The position numbers were made by a program, and so were the translations under genes. From Candidatus Aminicenantota bacterium (GTDB lineage Bacteria > Acidobacteriota > Aminicenantia > UBA2199): a stretch of DNA of 45,325 nt. Position 1 is the first letter of the stretch. Every line of letters starts with the position of its first letter. The stretch covers positions 1-45,325 of the forward strand of contig JAPKZK010000072.1 in NCBI GenBank assembly GCA_026393835.1. Reading direction: 5' to 3'. Positions 17,725 through 24,273 of the stretch are shown piece by piece. The notes under the pieces were generated by a model. That model made no database searches. It worked only from the letters and a program-made list of their open reading frames with translations, and had not been told where the DNA came from.

Positions 17725-17825
17725 AAAAACGCCCCCTTAAACCCCCTAAAAACTTTTGTTAAACAAAAGCTTTAGGAAGTCAAGAAACCCTTTCTCGAAA
17801 GGGTTTCTTGCCGCCGGAGGCAAAC
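17709..17825 (+). repeat. dispersed composite palindrome at the 3' end of the molybdopterin subunit gene
   Basis: Three dyads in a row: AAGGGGGC...GCCCCCTT with T/A arms (17709-17738, including the stop codon), CTTTTGTTAAACAAAAG (about 17753-17769), and a perfect 14-bp stem CAAGAAACCCTTTC / GAAAGGGTTTCTTG with a 2-nt centre (17781-17810), followed by CCGCCGGAGGCAAAC. The second and third dyads plus the linker between them recur inverted at 42483-42540. The third dyad and its CCGCCGGAGGCAAA tail have a relative inside a coding sequence at 21082-21121. The GGAGG in the tail (17816-17820) lies 12 nt before the next ATG and may act as its SD. Confidence 0.85.
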
Positions 17826-17832
17826 GGTAAAT

Positions 17833-18414
17833 ATGCAGCGAATTTTCATTTTCGATGTAGGTCGATGTTTCGGGTGTAACGGCTGCGTGGCGGCCTGCGC
17901 CAACGTCAACCACACGCCCGGCGGCCTTTTATGGCGCACCCTTCATAAATTACCGCCGCATGACGGCGATAATAAGACCCTCTACCTTTCCATCTCCTGC
18001 AATCACTGCGAGAACCCACCTTGCGTCAAAGGATGCCCGGCCAATGCCCTGGAAAAGAGAAACAGCGACGGGATCGTGATACATGACCCGGACAAATGCC
18101 TTGGGTGTGGGTACTGCCGGATGACCTGCCCTTATGACGCCATCAAATGGGATGAAGCTTCCGGGTTAGTGAGCAAATGCCATTTCTGCCATGAGCGGTT
18201 GGCGGAGGGTCGGGAACCGGCCTGCGTGGAAACATGCTTCGCCGGGGCATTGAAACAAGAACTGGCAACACTCGACGAACTCCCAAAAGAGTATGAAAAG
18301 GAATCCCCGGGTTTAAAGCATATCGAGAACATCGGTCCTGCCGTGCGGTTTATTAATTCACCGCCTTTGTCCCCCAAAACCGGGGAAGGCATAAATATAA
18401 AAGGAAGGGAATGA
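17833..18414 (+). CDS. four-cluster ferredoxin-like electron-transfer subunit (DmsB/PsrB/NrfC type)
   Basis: 193 aa with the standard cysteine plan for four [4Fe-4S] clusters: CFGCNGCVAAC, CNHCENPPCVKGCP, CLGCGYCRMTCP, and CHFC paired with CVETC. It would carry electrons between the membrane quinol subunit and the molybdopterin subunit. The C-terminal ~20 residues (SPPLSPKTGEG and beyond) are low complexity. They are encoded by an imperfect GC-rich dyad (about 18366-18390) that looks like intergenic sequence read into the frame. The stop overlaps the next start (ATGA). Confidence 0.9.
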   Translation: MQRIFIFDVGRCFGCNGCVAACANVNHTPGGLLWRTLHKLPPHDGDNKTLYLSISCNHCENPPCVKGCPANALEKRNSDGIVIHDPDKCLGCGYCRMTCPYDAIKWDEASGLVSKCHFCHERLAEGREPACVETCFAGALKQELATLDELPKEYEKESPGLKHIENIGPAVRFINSPPLSPKTGEGINIKGRE

Positions 18415-19262
18415 ACATGGAAAACCGTTTCTTGCAACTGGTTCCCCTGGTGTGCTTTACGGTAATGGCAATCGCTGCCGCGGGTTTGATGATCGGGATC
18501 GCCGGGATGCTGCCGGCAGGCATTATCTGGCCGGGTATCGGCCGGGATTATTTAGTAACCCTGGCGCTGGCCGGTATGGGCATTGTTATTTCATTTCTGC
18601 ACCTGGGGAAGAGAGAGAGATTTTTGCGGGCCGCCGTGGGGATCAAGCATTCCTGGCTCAGCAGGGAGGTCATCGCAGCTGGGGTTTTCTTTGTTTCAAC
18701 CGGGTGCGGGTATATTTTTATAAAGACCGGGCAGGCGGCCCTCAGCGATCTCGCTGCCGCGGCGGCGTTTATCGCGGCCGTATACATGACCTGGACCATC
18801 GGGATGGTCTATAACATACCCGGCCGGTTTACCTGGGAAGGGTTTCCCAATACAGCCGCGCCCCTGTTAATCTCGCTTCTCCTGGGTTCCCACCGGCTCA
18901 TTATTATTAGTGGGAGTCGGAAATCCCTTTTTGAATGGTTGTTTTTCTTAATGTGGCTTGTGGATTTTCTCATGGCGCTGTCGCGGGCAAAGGTTTTTCG
19001 CAGTCGAATGGAGAATAAATACACGTTTGTGTTTCCGCATTTACTGTTTCCCACGAGGGCGGGGCATATGGCCAGGTTGGTTTTATCTTTCACCATGATG
19101 ACAATGGCCATTTTTTCATGGAGCAGCCCGATCCTTTTTATGATTATCGGCAATATTATCCTGGACCGTTTATGTTTTTATGCGGGGGCGGTGGAGGTTT
19201 CGCCCAAATCGGAAATAGCTTCCCGGAAAGCAGAACGTATGAAAGAAGCGGTGATGAAATAA
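18411..19262 (+). CDS. DmsC-type membrane anchor subunit
   Basis: 283 aa, mostly hydrophobic, with about eight transmembrane helices (first: LVPLVCFTVMAIAAAGLMIGI). HLGKRERFLRA and SWLSREVIAAGVFF match the conserved HLG and S-W-L-S-R-E blocks of the DmsC family. It should anchor the complex and exchange electrons with menaquinol. The ATG at 18411 overlaps the stop of the upstream gene. An ATG at 18417 has better SD spacing (AAGGGA at 18405-18410) and may be the real start, six bases shorter. Confidence 0.87.
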   Translation: MNMENRFLQLVPLVCFTVMAIAAAGLMIGIAGMLPAGIIWPGIGRDYLVTLALAGMGIVISFLHLGKRERFLRAAVGIKHSWLSREVIAAGVFFVSTGCGYIFIKTGQAALSDLAAAAAFIAAVYMTWTIGMVYNIPGRFTWEGFPNTAAPLLISLLLGSHRLIIISGSRKSLFEWLFFLMWLVDFLMALSRAKVFRSRMENKYTFVFPHLLFPTRAGHMARLVLSFTMMTMAIFSWSSPILFMIIGNIILDRLCFYAGAVEVSPKSEIASRKAERMKEAVMK

Positions 19263-19302
19263 TTGGGTTGCCCGCGAAACACGCGAAAAACGCGAAAGAG
19301 TC

Positions 19303-19331
19303 TTGTTTTTTGTTTGCAATATTTGTATAAT
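19303..19331 (+). promoter_or_regulatory. promoter of fliW-csrA
   Basis: TTGTTT (19303-19308), 17-bp spacer, TATAAT (19326-19331). A GAGG SD (about 19350-19353) precedes the ATG at 19361. A short AAACACGCGAAAAACGCGAAA-like intergenic repeat lies just upstream (19276-19296). Confidence 0.65.
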
Positions 19332-19360
19332 CGACTATTAACGTTTATCGAGGACTATTA

Positions 19361-19843
19361 ATGGAAATACAATCGAAATTATTTGGGAAAATCGAGTATT
19401 CGGAGGAGAATATCATCCGTTTCGCAGAGGGGTTGATCGGTATACCCGGGAAAAAGAACTTTATCCTCATCGAAAATGAAGATTTCAAGCCCTTCGGTTA
19501 TTTACAGTCCGTGGATGATCCTTCTTTTATACTGATCGTCATCAACCCGCTGCTGGTGGAAAAGGACTACCGGTTCGATATTCACAAGGGGGACCTGGAA
19601 GCACTGGATATTAAAGATGAAAACGACTTCTCCATGCTGGCGGTGGTGGTTTTCGCCAAACGGATCGAAGATATCACGGTAAACCTGAGGGCGCCCGTCC
19701 TTTTCAATATCCATACGAAAAAGGCCCTGCAAGTGATTCTACAAACCGATGATTACTCGGCGGAAGAACCCCTGATAAGACCCTTACCCGCCGCCCCCGC
19801 CACCGCCAACACGGATGGGGCGGATATCTTTAAGAAGAAATAA
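19361..19843 (+). CDS. fliW: FliW, flagellar assembly factor and CsrA antagonist
   Basis: 160 aa, usual length. FGKIEYSEENIIRFAEGLIG with GIPGKKNFILI, and later DYRFDIHKGDLEAL and VNLRAPVLFNIHTKKALQVI, match FliW. In Bacillus subtilis and Campylobacter, FliW binds either flagellin or CsrA and so couples flagellin level to translation control. The next gene is csrA, starting 1 nt after the FliW stop. No flagellar structural genes are in the window, and the last residues (PAAPATANTDG) are a low-complexity tail. Confidence 0.92.
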   Translation: MEIQSKLFGKIEYSEENIIRFAEGLIGIPGKKNFILIENEDFKPFGYLQSVDDPSFILIVINPLLVEKDYRFDIHKGDLEALDIKDENDFSMLAVVVFAKRIEDITVNLRAPVLFNIHTKKALQVILQTDDYSAEEPLIRPLPAAPATANTDGADIFKKK

Positions 19844-19844
19844 C

Positions 19845-20090
19845 ATGCTGGTACTAACACGAAAAAAAAATGAAAGTATCGTCATCGGTAACAATATTGA
19901 AATAAAAATATTAAAAATGGGCAAAAATTCCGTGGAACTGGGAATATCCGCGCCCAAAACTTATTCTATCTTCCGGGAAGAGGTTTTCAGGGAAATTCAA
20001 AGGAAAAACGTGGAAGCGATTCAATCGGTAGAATCCGGGGACCTTAACGATCTTAAAAACATTTTCGACCGGGTGAAGAAAGAAATGTGA
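19845..20090 (+). CDS. csrA: CsrA/RsmA global post-transcriptional regulator
   Basis: From ATG 19845 the product is 81 aa and begins MLVLTRKKNESIVIGNNIEI, the invariant CsrA N-terminus that forms the RNA-binding strand beta1. Arg6 is present, and ELGISAPKTYSIFREEVF gives the second RNA-binding face. It is somewhat longer at the C-terminus than the 61-74 aa of many CsrA proteins, as in FliW-linked homologues. An upstream in-frame ATG (19815) inside fliW would add ten unrelated residues and is rejected. CsrA dimers bind GGA-containing mRNA leaders. Confidence 0.94.
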   Translation: MLVLTRKKNESIVIGNNIEIKILKMGKNSVELGISAPKTYSIFREEVFREIQRKNVEAIQSVESGDLNDLKNIFDRVKKEM

Positions 20091-20100
20091 AAGAATAAGA

Positions 20101-20128
20101 ATGATGAATGATGAATGATGAATGATGA
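20101..20128 (+). repeat. 7-bp tandem repeat (ATGATGA x4) over the start of the radical SAM gene
   Basis: Four perfect copies of ATGATGA run from 20101 to 20128, creating eight ATG triplets in three frames next to the presumed start at 20115. No clear SD is present. A unit change would shift or alter the start context. Confidence 0.8.
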
Positions 20129-21944
20129 CGAAAAGAGAAGAAATCCCGGGTTCAAAGGCAAATGGTTCGTCAGGTATAATCCCGGGGAGTTTGAATACCG
20201 TGAGATTCTATGCGCCCTGGCGGATATCCATGAAGAGTTAGAGGAGAGCCGAAAAGAGGCGGTCTATAAATGGGTGATTTTCGATAAACAAGCCCATGCC
20301 GGCCAAAAGGGTTTCTCTATTGAAACTGGCGATGCGTGGGATATGAGGCGCTGCACGCCGCCCATGAATATAAAACCTGGAAAAGGGGATTTGAAAAATA
20401 TCTTGCTGGCCCATCCGGCGCTGCTGAGCGATAAGCGTTGGGAAACGATTCATTTTACCGCCGCCGCGCTTTTCCTGGGTTCTGCGTTAAGGACCGCGGG
20501 TGTTAATGTGTCCTTCCTCAAGCTGATTATGCCCGCGGCTTCGCTGAACGAGATTCTCAAAGGTGAGAATGGCAATATAGACTTGTTGGGATTGACGCTG
20601 TTTGAAGATTTATATAGAGAAACCCGTGAGTTCCTGGATCGATTAGCCAACGCCAACTTCAGCGGCATGCTGGCGGGCGGCGGCCCCATGATTACGCTTA
20701 ATCCATTACAAAGCGCCTGGCATCTCCCGGAACTGAACCTGCTGGTAAGGGGCGAGGCGGAATTTGTTTTGCCTCACCTTCTCAACGCCATAAACGCCAA
20801 TGACCCGGAAGCGCTGATGGAATCGAAAGGATTTTTATTTCAAATACCGGGTATGATAATTATTTCCGACCTGGATCATATAAACCGTCCTGGCGATTTC
20901 AGCGGTTTCCGGTTTCACCTGGATTTCCTGGCTGAGGGAAGTCTTGAACATGGCCTGGAAATCAATTTATCCAGGGGCTGCGGCAGGGGGTGTATTTTTT
21001 GTTCTCATGTGCAGGGGCGTGCGGTCCGTCAATTACCGGTGGAAACATTTGAACAACTATTAAAAGTTTTGGGAGGTGTCGGAACCTTTTTTCAAAAAGG
21101 TTCTGACCCGCCGGAGGCAAAAGCGGCTCCTTATGCACGGACTATCAATATCAATGATGACGACATTTTGCAAGACATGGACTACGCGGAAAAGATTTTC
21201 CGGTTGATAAAAGAGCATCATTATAAATTATGGGGGGTACAGACCTCGGTTAATTCTTTTTTTAGAGCAGACCACAGCATCGATTATAAAATTCTCGATG
21301 CCATTGCCGACGGGTCGTTGTACGTGGACAACAACCCGGTGGTTTGGGTGGGGACGGACGCTTTTTTAAAGGAACGGGGCAAAAGGCTGGGAAAGTGGAT
21401 TCCCCCGGAAGCGCAGATGTCGGAGCTGCTGGATGCGTTTGAAGGGCGGGGCATACGGAATTACCATTACTGGATCAGCAGCGATTATGATACCGATTGG
21501 GAAGAATTCGCCCGGGAGTTTCTCTATATTTATCGTCTGCATAGTGCTTATAAAACCTTTGGCTTGATGGCCCATTCGCCCTTCCTGGTCCCCTACCCCA
21601 ACACCCCGCTTTACCGGCAATTGCTCCGGTCGCCCGGTTTGCAAAACCGGATCAAATACAAACAAATCTTAAAAGCCGGGAAACCAATCTTCGAGTTTCC
21701 ATTGGTGGAGCGGGTGGAAACCGCTTACCCCCATCTTAATCGGTTATTGAGCAACGAGCAATGGGGGAACCGGTTGGGGTTTTTCGATTATATAAAGCAG
21801 AAGGATTATTTGAATGCCTTCATTACGCTCTATGATTTCTTAAAGCAGGAGCGGTTATCCTTCGAATCTGCCCATCATCCCGAGTCCCCTCGACTGGTAG
21901 AAATCGAACGAGAGATTGAAACATTCATTGAGAATATTATGTAA
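20115..21944 (+). CDS. B12-binding-domain radical SAM protein
   Basis: 609 aa. The N-terminal ~280 residues resemble the Rossmann-like cobalamin-binding domain of class-B-type radical SAM enzymes (LLGLTLFEDLYRETREFLDR, GMLAGGGPMITLNP, LLVRGEAEFVLPHLL). It lacks an obvious DxHxxG cobalamin motif. The radical SAM core begins with LSRGCGRGCIFCSH, where CxxxCxxC should ligate the [4Fe-4S] cluster. ININDDDILQDMDYAEKIF, WVGTDAFLKERGKRLG and SPFLVPYPNTPLYRQLL follow. Between the cluster motif and ININDDD an in-frame palindromic insertion adds about twenty residues (GTFFQKGSDPPEAKA). The reaction and substrate are unknown. The ATG within a heptamer repeat makes the exact start uncertain. Confidence 0.83.
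   Translation: MMNDDEKRRNPGFKGKWFVRYNPGEFEYREILCALADIHEELEESRKEAVYKWVIFDKQAHAGQKGFSIETGDAWDMRRCTPPMNIKPGKGDLKNILLAHPALLSDKRWETIHFTAAALFLGSALRTAGVNVSFLKLIMPAASLNEILKGENGNIDLLGLTLFEDLYRETREFLDRLANANFSGMLAGGGPMITLNPLQSAWHLPELNLLVRGEAEFVLPHLLNAINANDPEALMESKGFLFQIPGMIIISDLDHINRPGDFSGFRFHLDFLAEGSLEHGLEINLSRGCGRGCIFCSHVQGRAVRQLPVETFEQLLKVLGGVGTFFQKGSDPPEAKAAPYARTININDDDILQDMDYAEKIFRLIKEHHYKLWGVQTSVNSFFRADHSIDYKILDAIADGSLYVDNNPVVWVGTDAFLKERGKRLGKWIPPEAQMSELLDAFEGRGIRNYHYWISSDYDTDWEEFAREFLYIYRLHSAYKTFGLMAHSPFLVPYPNTPLYRQLLRSPGLQNRIKYKQILKAGKPIFEFPLVERVETAYPHLNRLLSNEQWGNRLGFFDYIKQKDYLNAFITLYDFLKQERLSFESAHHPESPRLVEIEREIETFIENIM
21082..21121 (+). repeat. palindromic element inserted in frame in the radical SAM gene
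   Basis: GAACCTTTTT (21082-21091) and AAAAAGGTTC (21094-21103) form a perfect 10-bp dyad, followed by GACCCGCCGGAGGCAAAA. The tail matches CCGCCGGAGGCAAA after the dyad at 17781-17810, so this is a diverged member of the same dispersed family. It is read through in frame as TFFQKGSDPPEAK. Confidence 0.75.
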
Positions 21945-21983
21945 TCTCCGGACAAAAAAGCAAAAAAGAAAACCCAGGAATAT

Positions 21984-22012
21984 TTGAAATCTCTATACCG
22001 ATATGTTATACT
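21984..22012 (+). promoter_or_regulatory. promoter of the AAA/PD-(D/E)XK gene
   Basis: TTGAAA (21984-21989), 17-bp spacer, TATACT (22007-22012), 18 nt before the ATG at 22030. A weak AAAGG SD is at 22016-22020. Confidence 0.65.
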
Positions 22013-22029
22013 TAAAAAGGTAAACGATC

Positions 22030-23772
22030 ATGAATAAGAAACAATTTTCTGTCGGAGAATCCGATTTTAAAAATATAATAACCGGCAACTACTATTATGT
22101 CGATAAATCCCTTTTTATCAAGGAAATTATCGACAGGGGCAATAGGGTTATCCTGGTTCCCCGTCCCCGGCGGTTCGGGAAGACCCTCAATATTTCGATG
22201 TTGAAATACTTTTACGACTGCTGCCCGGAAAACATGCCGCCAGTCACCGATACTCCCGCCCCGGGCATTAAACCGGTTACTCCCGGCAATACCTATAAGA
22301 GTTTATTTTCTTCCCTGGCCATCGCCGACGCAGGCCCCCACTACCTGGAAAAAATGGGCAAACACCCGGTTATTTTTTTAACCTTTAAAAACATCAAAGA
22401 ACCTGACTGGGAAACTTGCCTGGGTAAGATCCAGTCGCTTATCCAGGGAGAGTATACCACACATTACTATCTCCTTGAAAGCAAAGAACTGATGCCGCAC
22501 GAGAGAGATTATTTCCAGCGTATCATCGATCTAAAGGGAACCCTGGGGGATTATGAAAACAGCCTGGAAAAATTGCTTATTTTTCTAAGCCGTTATTATG
22601 GTCGGAAGGTTGTCATTTTGATCGATGAGTACGACGCCCCGGTGCATGCGGGCTTTACCAACCAATATTATAAAGAGATCATCGGCTTTATAAGAAATTT
22701 CCTCTGCGGGGGACTGAAAGATACCGGCCAGTACCTGGAAAAAGGAGTTATCACCGGGATTATGCGAATCGCCCAGGAATCGATTTTCTCCGGCCTGAAC
22801 AACCCGGGCGTGTTTACGCTGTTGTCGGAGGAGTTCAACGATAAATTCGGGTTCACCCAAAAAGAAGTTGAAACCATACTCACAGATTTCGACGTTATGG
22901 ACAGGTATGATGATGTCCAGCGGTGGTACAACGGCTATAATTTCGGCGGCCGTATTATTTACAATCCCTGGTCCATCACCAACTTTATCGACAGGGGGGG
23001 GAAAGAATTAAAACCTTACTGGATCCATACCTCGGACAACGAAATTGTTGAAAACCTATTGTCCAAAGAAGGCAAAGAACTCAGGGAAGAAATGGAACAA
23101 CTCCTCCGGGGCGAAAGCATAGAAAAACCCATCGAAGAAAACATTGTTCTTAAAGATATTTACCATCGTGAGAATTTGCTCTGGAGTTTCTTGCTAATGG
23201 GCGGATACTTGACACAATCCTCCAAAAAAACCGATGAGGACGCCGGAAAAACCTATTATCTACTTACCATCCCTAATAAAGAAGTAAGGGTTACTTATAC
23301 GTCCATCGTCGAGAATTACTTTTCGTCAAAAATCGAAAACAAGCAACTGGAAATCATGCTCAAAGCTTTGGTGGAAGGGGATATCGTACTTTTTGATGAA
23401 ATGCTGAAAAAGGTGGTGGCGGGGGTGTTCAGTTATCATGATTTCAGCGGCGAACCGGAAAAAGTCTATCATGCCCTGGTGGCCGGTATGCTCACCTGGA
23501 TATCCAATACCCATGAGATCAAATCCAACCGCGAATCCGGTTACGGCAGGTACGACATCATGATCATTCCCCGGGATGTTTCTCAATGGGGTTATGTCAT
23601 CGAATTTAAGAAAACCAGGAATAACGAAACCGTGGATAAGGCTGTAGAATCGGCTCTAAAACAAATCGCTGAAAAAAAATACGAAACGGAATTGAAGGAA
23701 AGGGGAGTAAAAAGGGTTAAGAAATTAGCCGTAGTTTTTGAAGGGAAGAGCGTAACCGTCAAAGAGGGGTAA
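22030..23772 (+). CDS. AAA-ATPase-like protein with C-terminal PD-(D/E)XK nuclease domain (DUF1703 type)
   Basis: 580 aa. KQFSVGESDFKNIITGNYYY, YVDKSLFIKEIIDRG and the atypical P-loop RPRRFGKT (about residues 45-52) are the hallmark of the AAA-ATPase_like family (PF09820). VVILIDEYDAPVHAGF is the Walker B block and ITGIMRIAQESIFSGLNN follows. The C-terminal third ends in ESGYGRYDIMI and WGYVIEFKK, i.e. the D...ExK metal site of the PDDEXK_9 nuclease (PF08011). The family is often present in many paralogous copies per genome and is suspected of mobile-element or defence roles; no function is proven. It is complete, monocistronic, and converges on the long minus-strand operon. Confidence 0.88.
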   Translation: MNKKQFSVGESDFKNIITGNYYYVDKSLFIKEIIDRGNRVILVPRPRRFGKTLNISMLKYFYDCCPENMPPVTDTPAPGIKPVTPGNTYKSLFSSLAIADAGPHYLEKMGKHPVIFLTFKNIKEPDWETCLGKIQSLIQGEYTTHYYLLESKELMPHERDYFQRIIDLKGTLGDYENSLEKLLIFLSRYYGRKVVILIDEYDAPVHAGFTNQYYKEIIGFIRNFLCGGLKDTGQYLEKGVITGIMRIAQESIFSGLNNPGVFTLLSEEFNDKFGFTQKEVETILTDFDVMDRYDDVQRWYNGYNFGGRIIYNPWSITNFIDRGGKELKPYWIHTSDNEIVENLLSKEGKELREEMEQLLRGESIEKPIEENIVLKDIYHRENLLWSFLLMGGYLTQSSKKTDEDAGKTYYLLTIPNKEVRVTYTSIVENYFSSKIENKQLEIMLKALVEGDIVLFDEMLKKVVAGVFSYHDFSGEPEKVYHALVAGMLTWISNTHEIKSNRESGYGRYDIMIIPRDVSQWGYVIEFKKTRNNETVDKAVESALKQIAEKKYETELKERGVKRVKKLAVVFEGKSVTVKEG

Positions 23773-23820
23773 TATAAAAGGCGCTTTTTGCCCGGCGCTT
23801 AATCTTCCCCGAAGTGCCGG

Positions 23821-24270
23821 TCATTCCTCTGAATTTCTCCGGGTCAGCATTACCACTGCGGTGATGACAATGGCGACGAATCCAAATATAAGACTTACAA
23901 ATACCACTACATCGCAATCGTTTAATGGACGATTCATTTGCCATGCGAAATGCAAGAATAAATAGGAAAAAATAACGGAGATACCGAGAGAAATCACCGC
24001 CACCGGAATTCGTTTCCAGTCAATCTTATCCCTATATTTGAATTTTTCGATTTCATTATTAAGCTGCTTTGCTTTTTCTTCAATTAAATTCGTTAACCTT
24101 TTCTCAGCAGTATCTACATTATTTTTGATTGTATATAAATCATCCTTTTTGACAAAATCTAATTCATTCTTAATCTCTAACATTTTGTTTCTCAATACTG
24201 TTAAAGTCCCAGTCATTTTTTCATCCAATTCTCTCAGAGAGTTTTGAATATCATTACCACCATTATTCAT
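23821..24270 (-). CDS. small two-helix membrane protein with coiled coil, last gene of the RiPP operon
   Basis: 149 aa. Residues 1-85 are charged and heptad-like (GTLTVLRNKMLEIKNELDFV, IEEKAKQLNNEIEKF), suggesting a cytosolic coiled coil. Two transmembrane helices follow (IPVAVISLGISVIFSYLFL and VVVFVSLIFGFVAIVITAVV) with a short charged tail. It starts 3 nt after the stop of the 617-aa gene. I recognise no family; it may be an oligomerising partner of that membrane protein. Confidence 0.65.
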   Translation of the reverse strand: MNNGGNDIQNSLRELDEKMTGTLTVLRNKMLEIKNELDFVKKDDLYTIKNNVDTAEKRLTNLIEEKAKQLNNEIEKFKYRDKIDWKRIPVAVISLGISVIFSYLFLHFAWQMNRPLNDCDVVVFVSLIFGFVAIVITAVVMLTRRNSEE

Positions 24271-24273
24271 TTT

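Noticed and set aside
18366..18390. A third in-frame repeat insertion at the C-terminus of the ferredoxin subunit (SPPLSPKTGEG).
   Set aside because: The dyad is imperfect and at the very end of the protein; without relatives it cannot be told from normal C-terminal drift.
19815..20090. CsrA starting at 19815.
   Set aside because: CsrA proteins begin MLVLTRK; that ATG is at 19845, just after the FliW stop.
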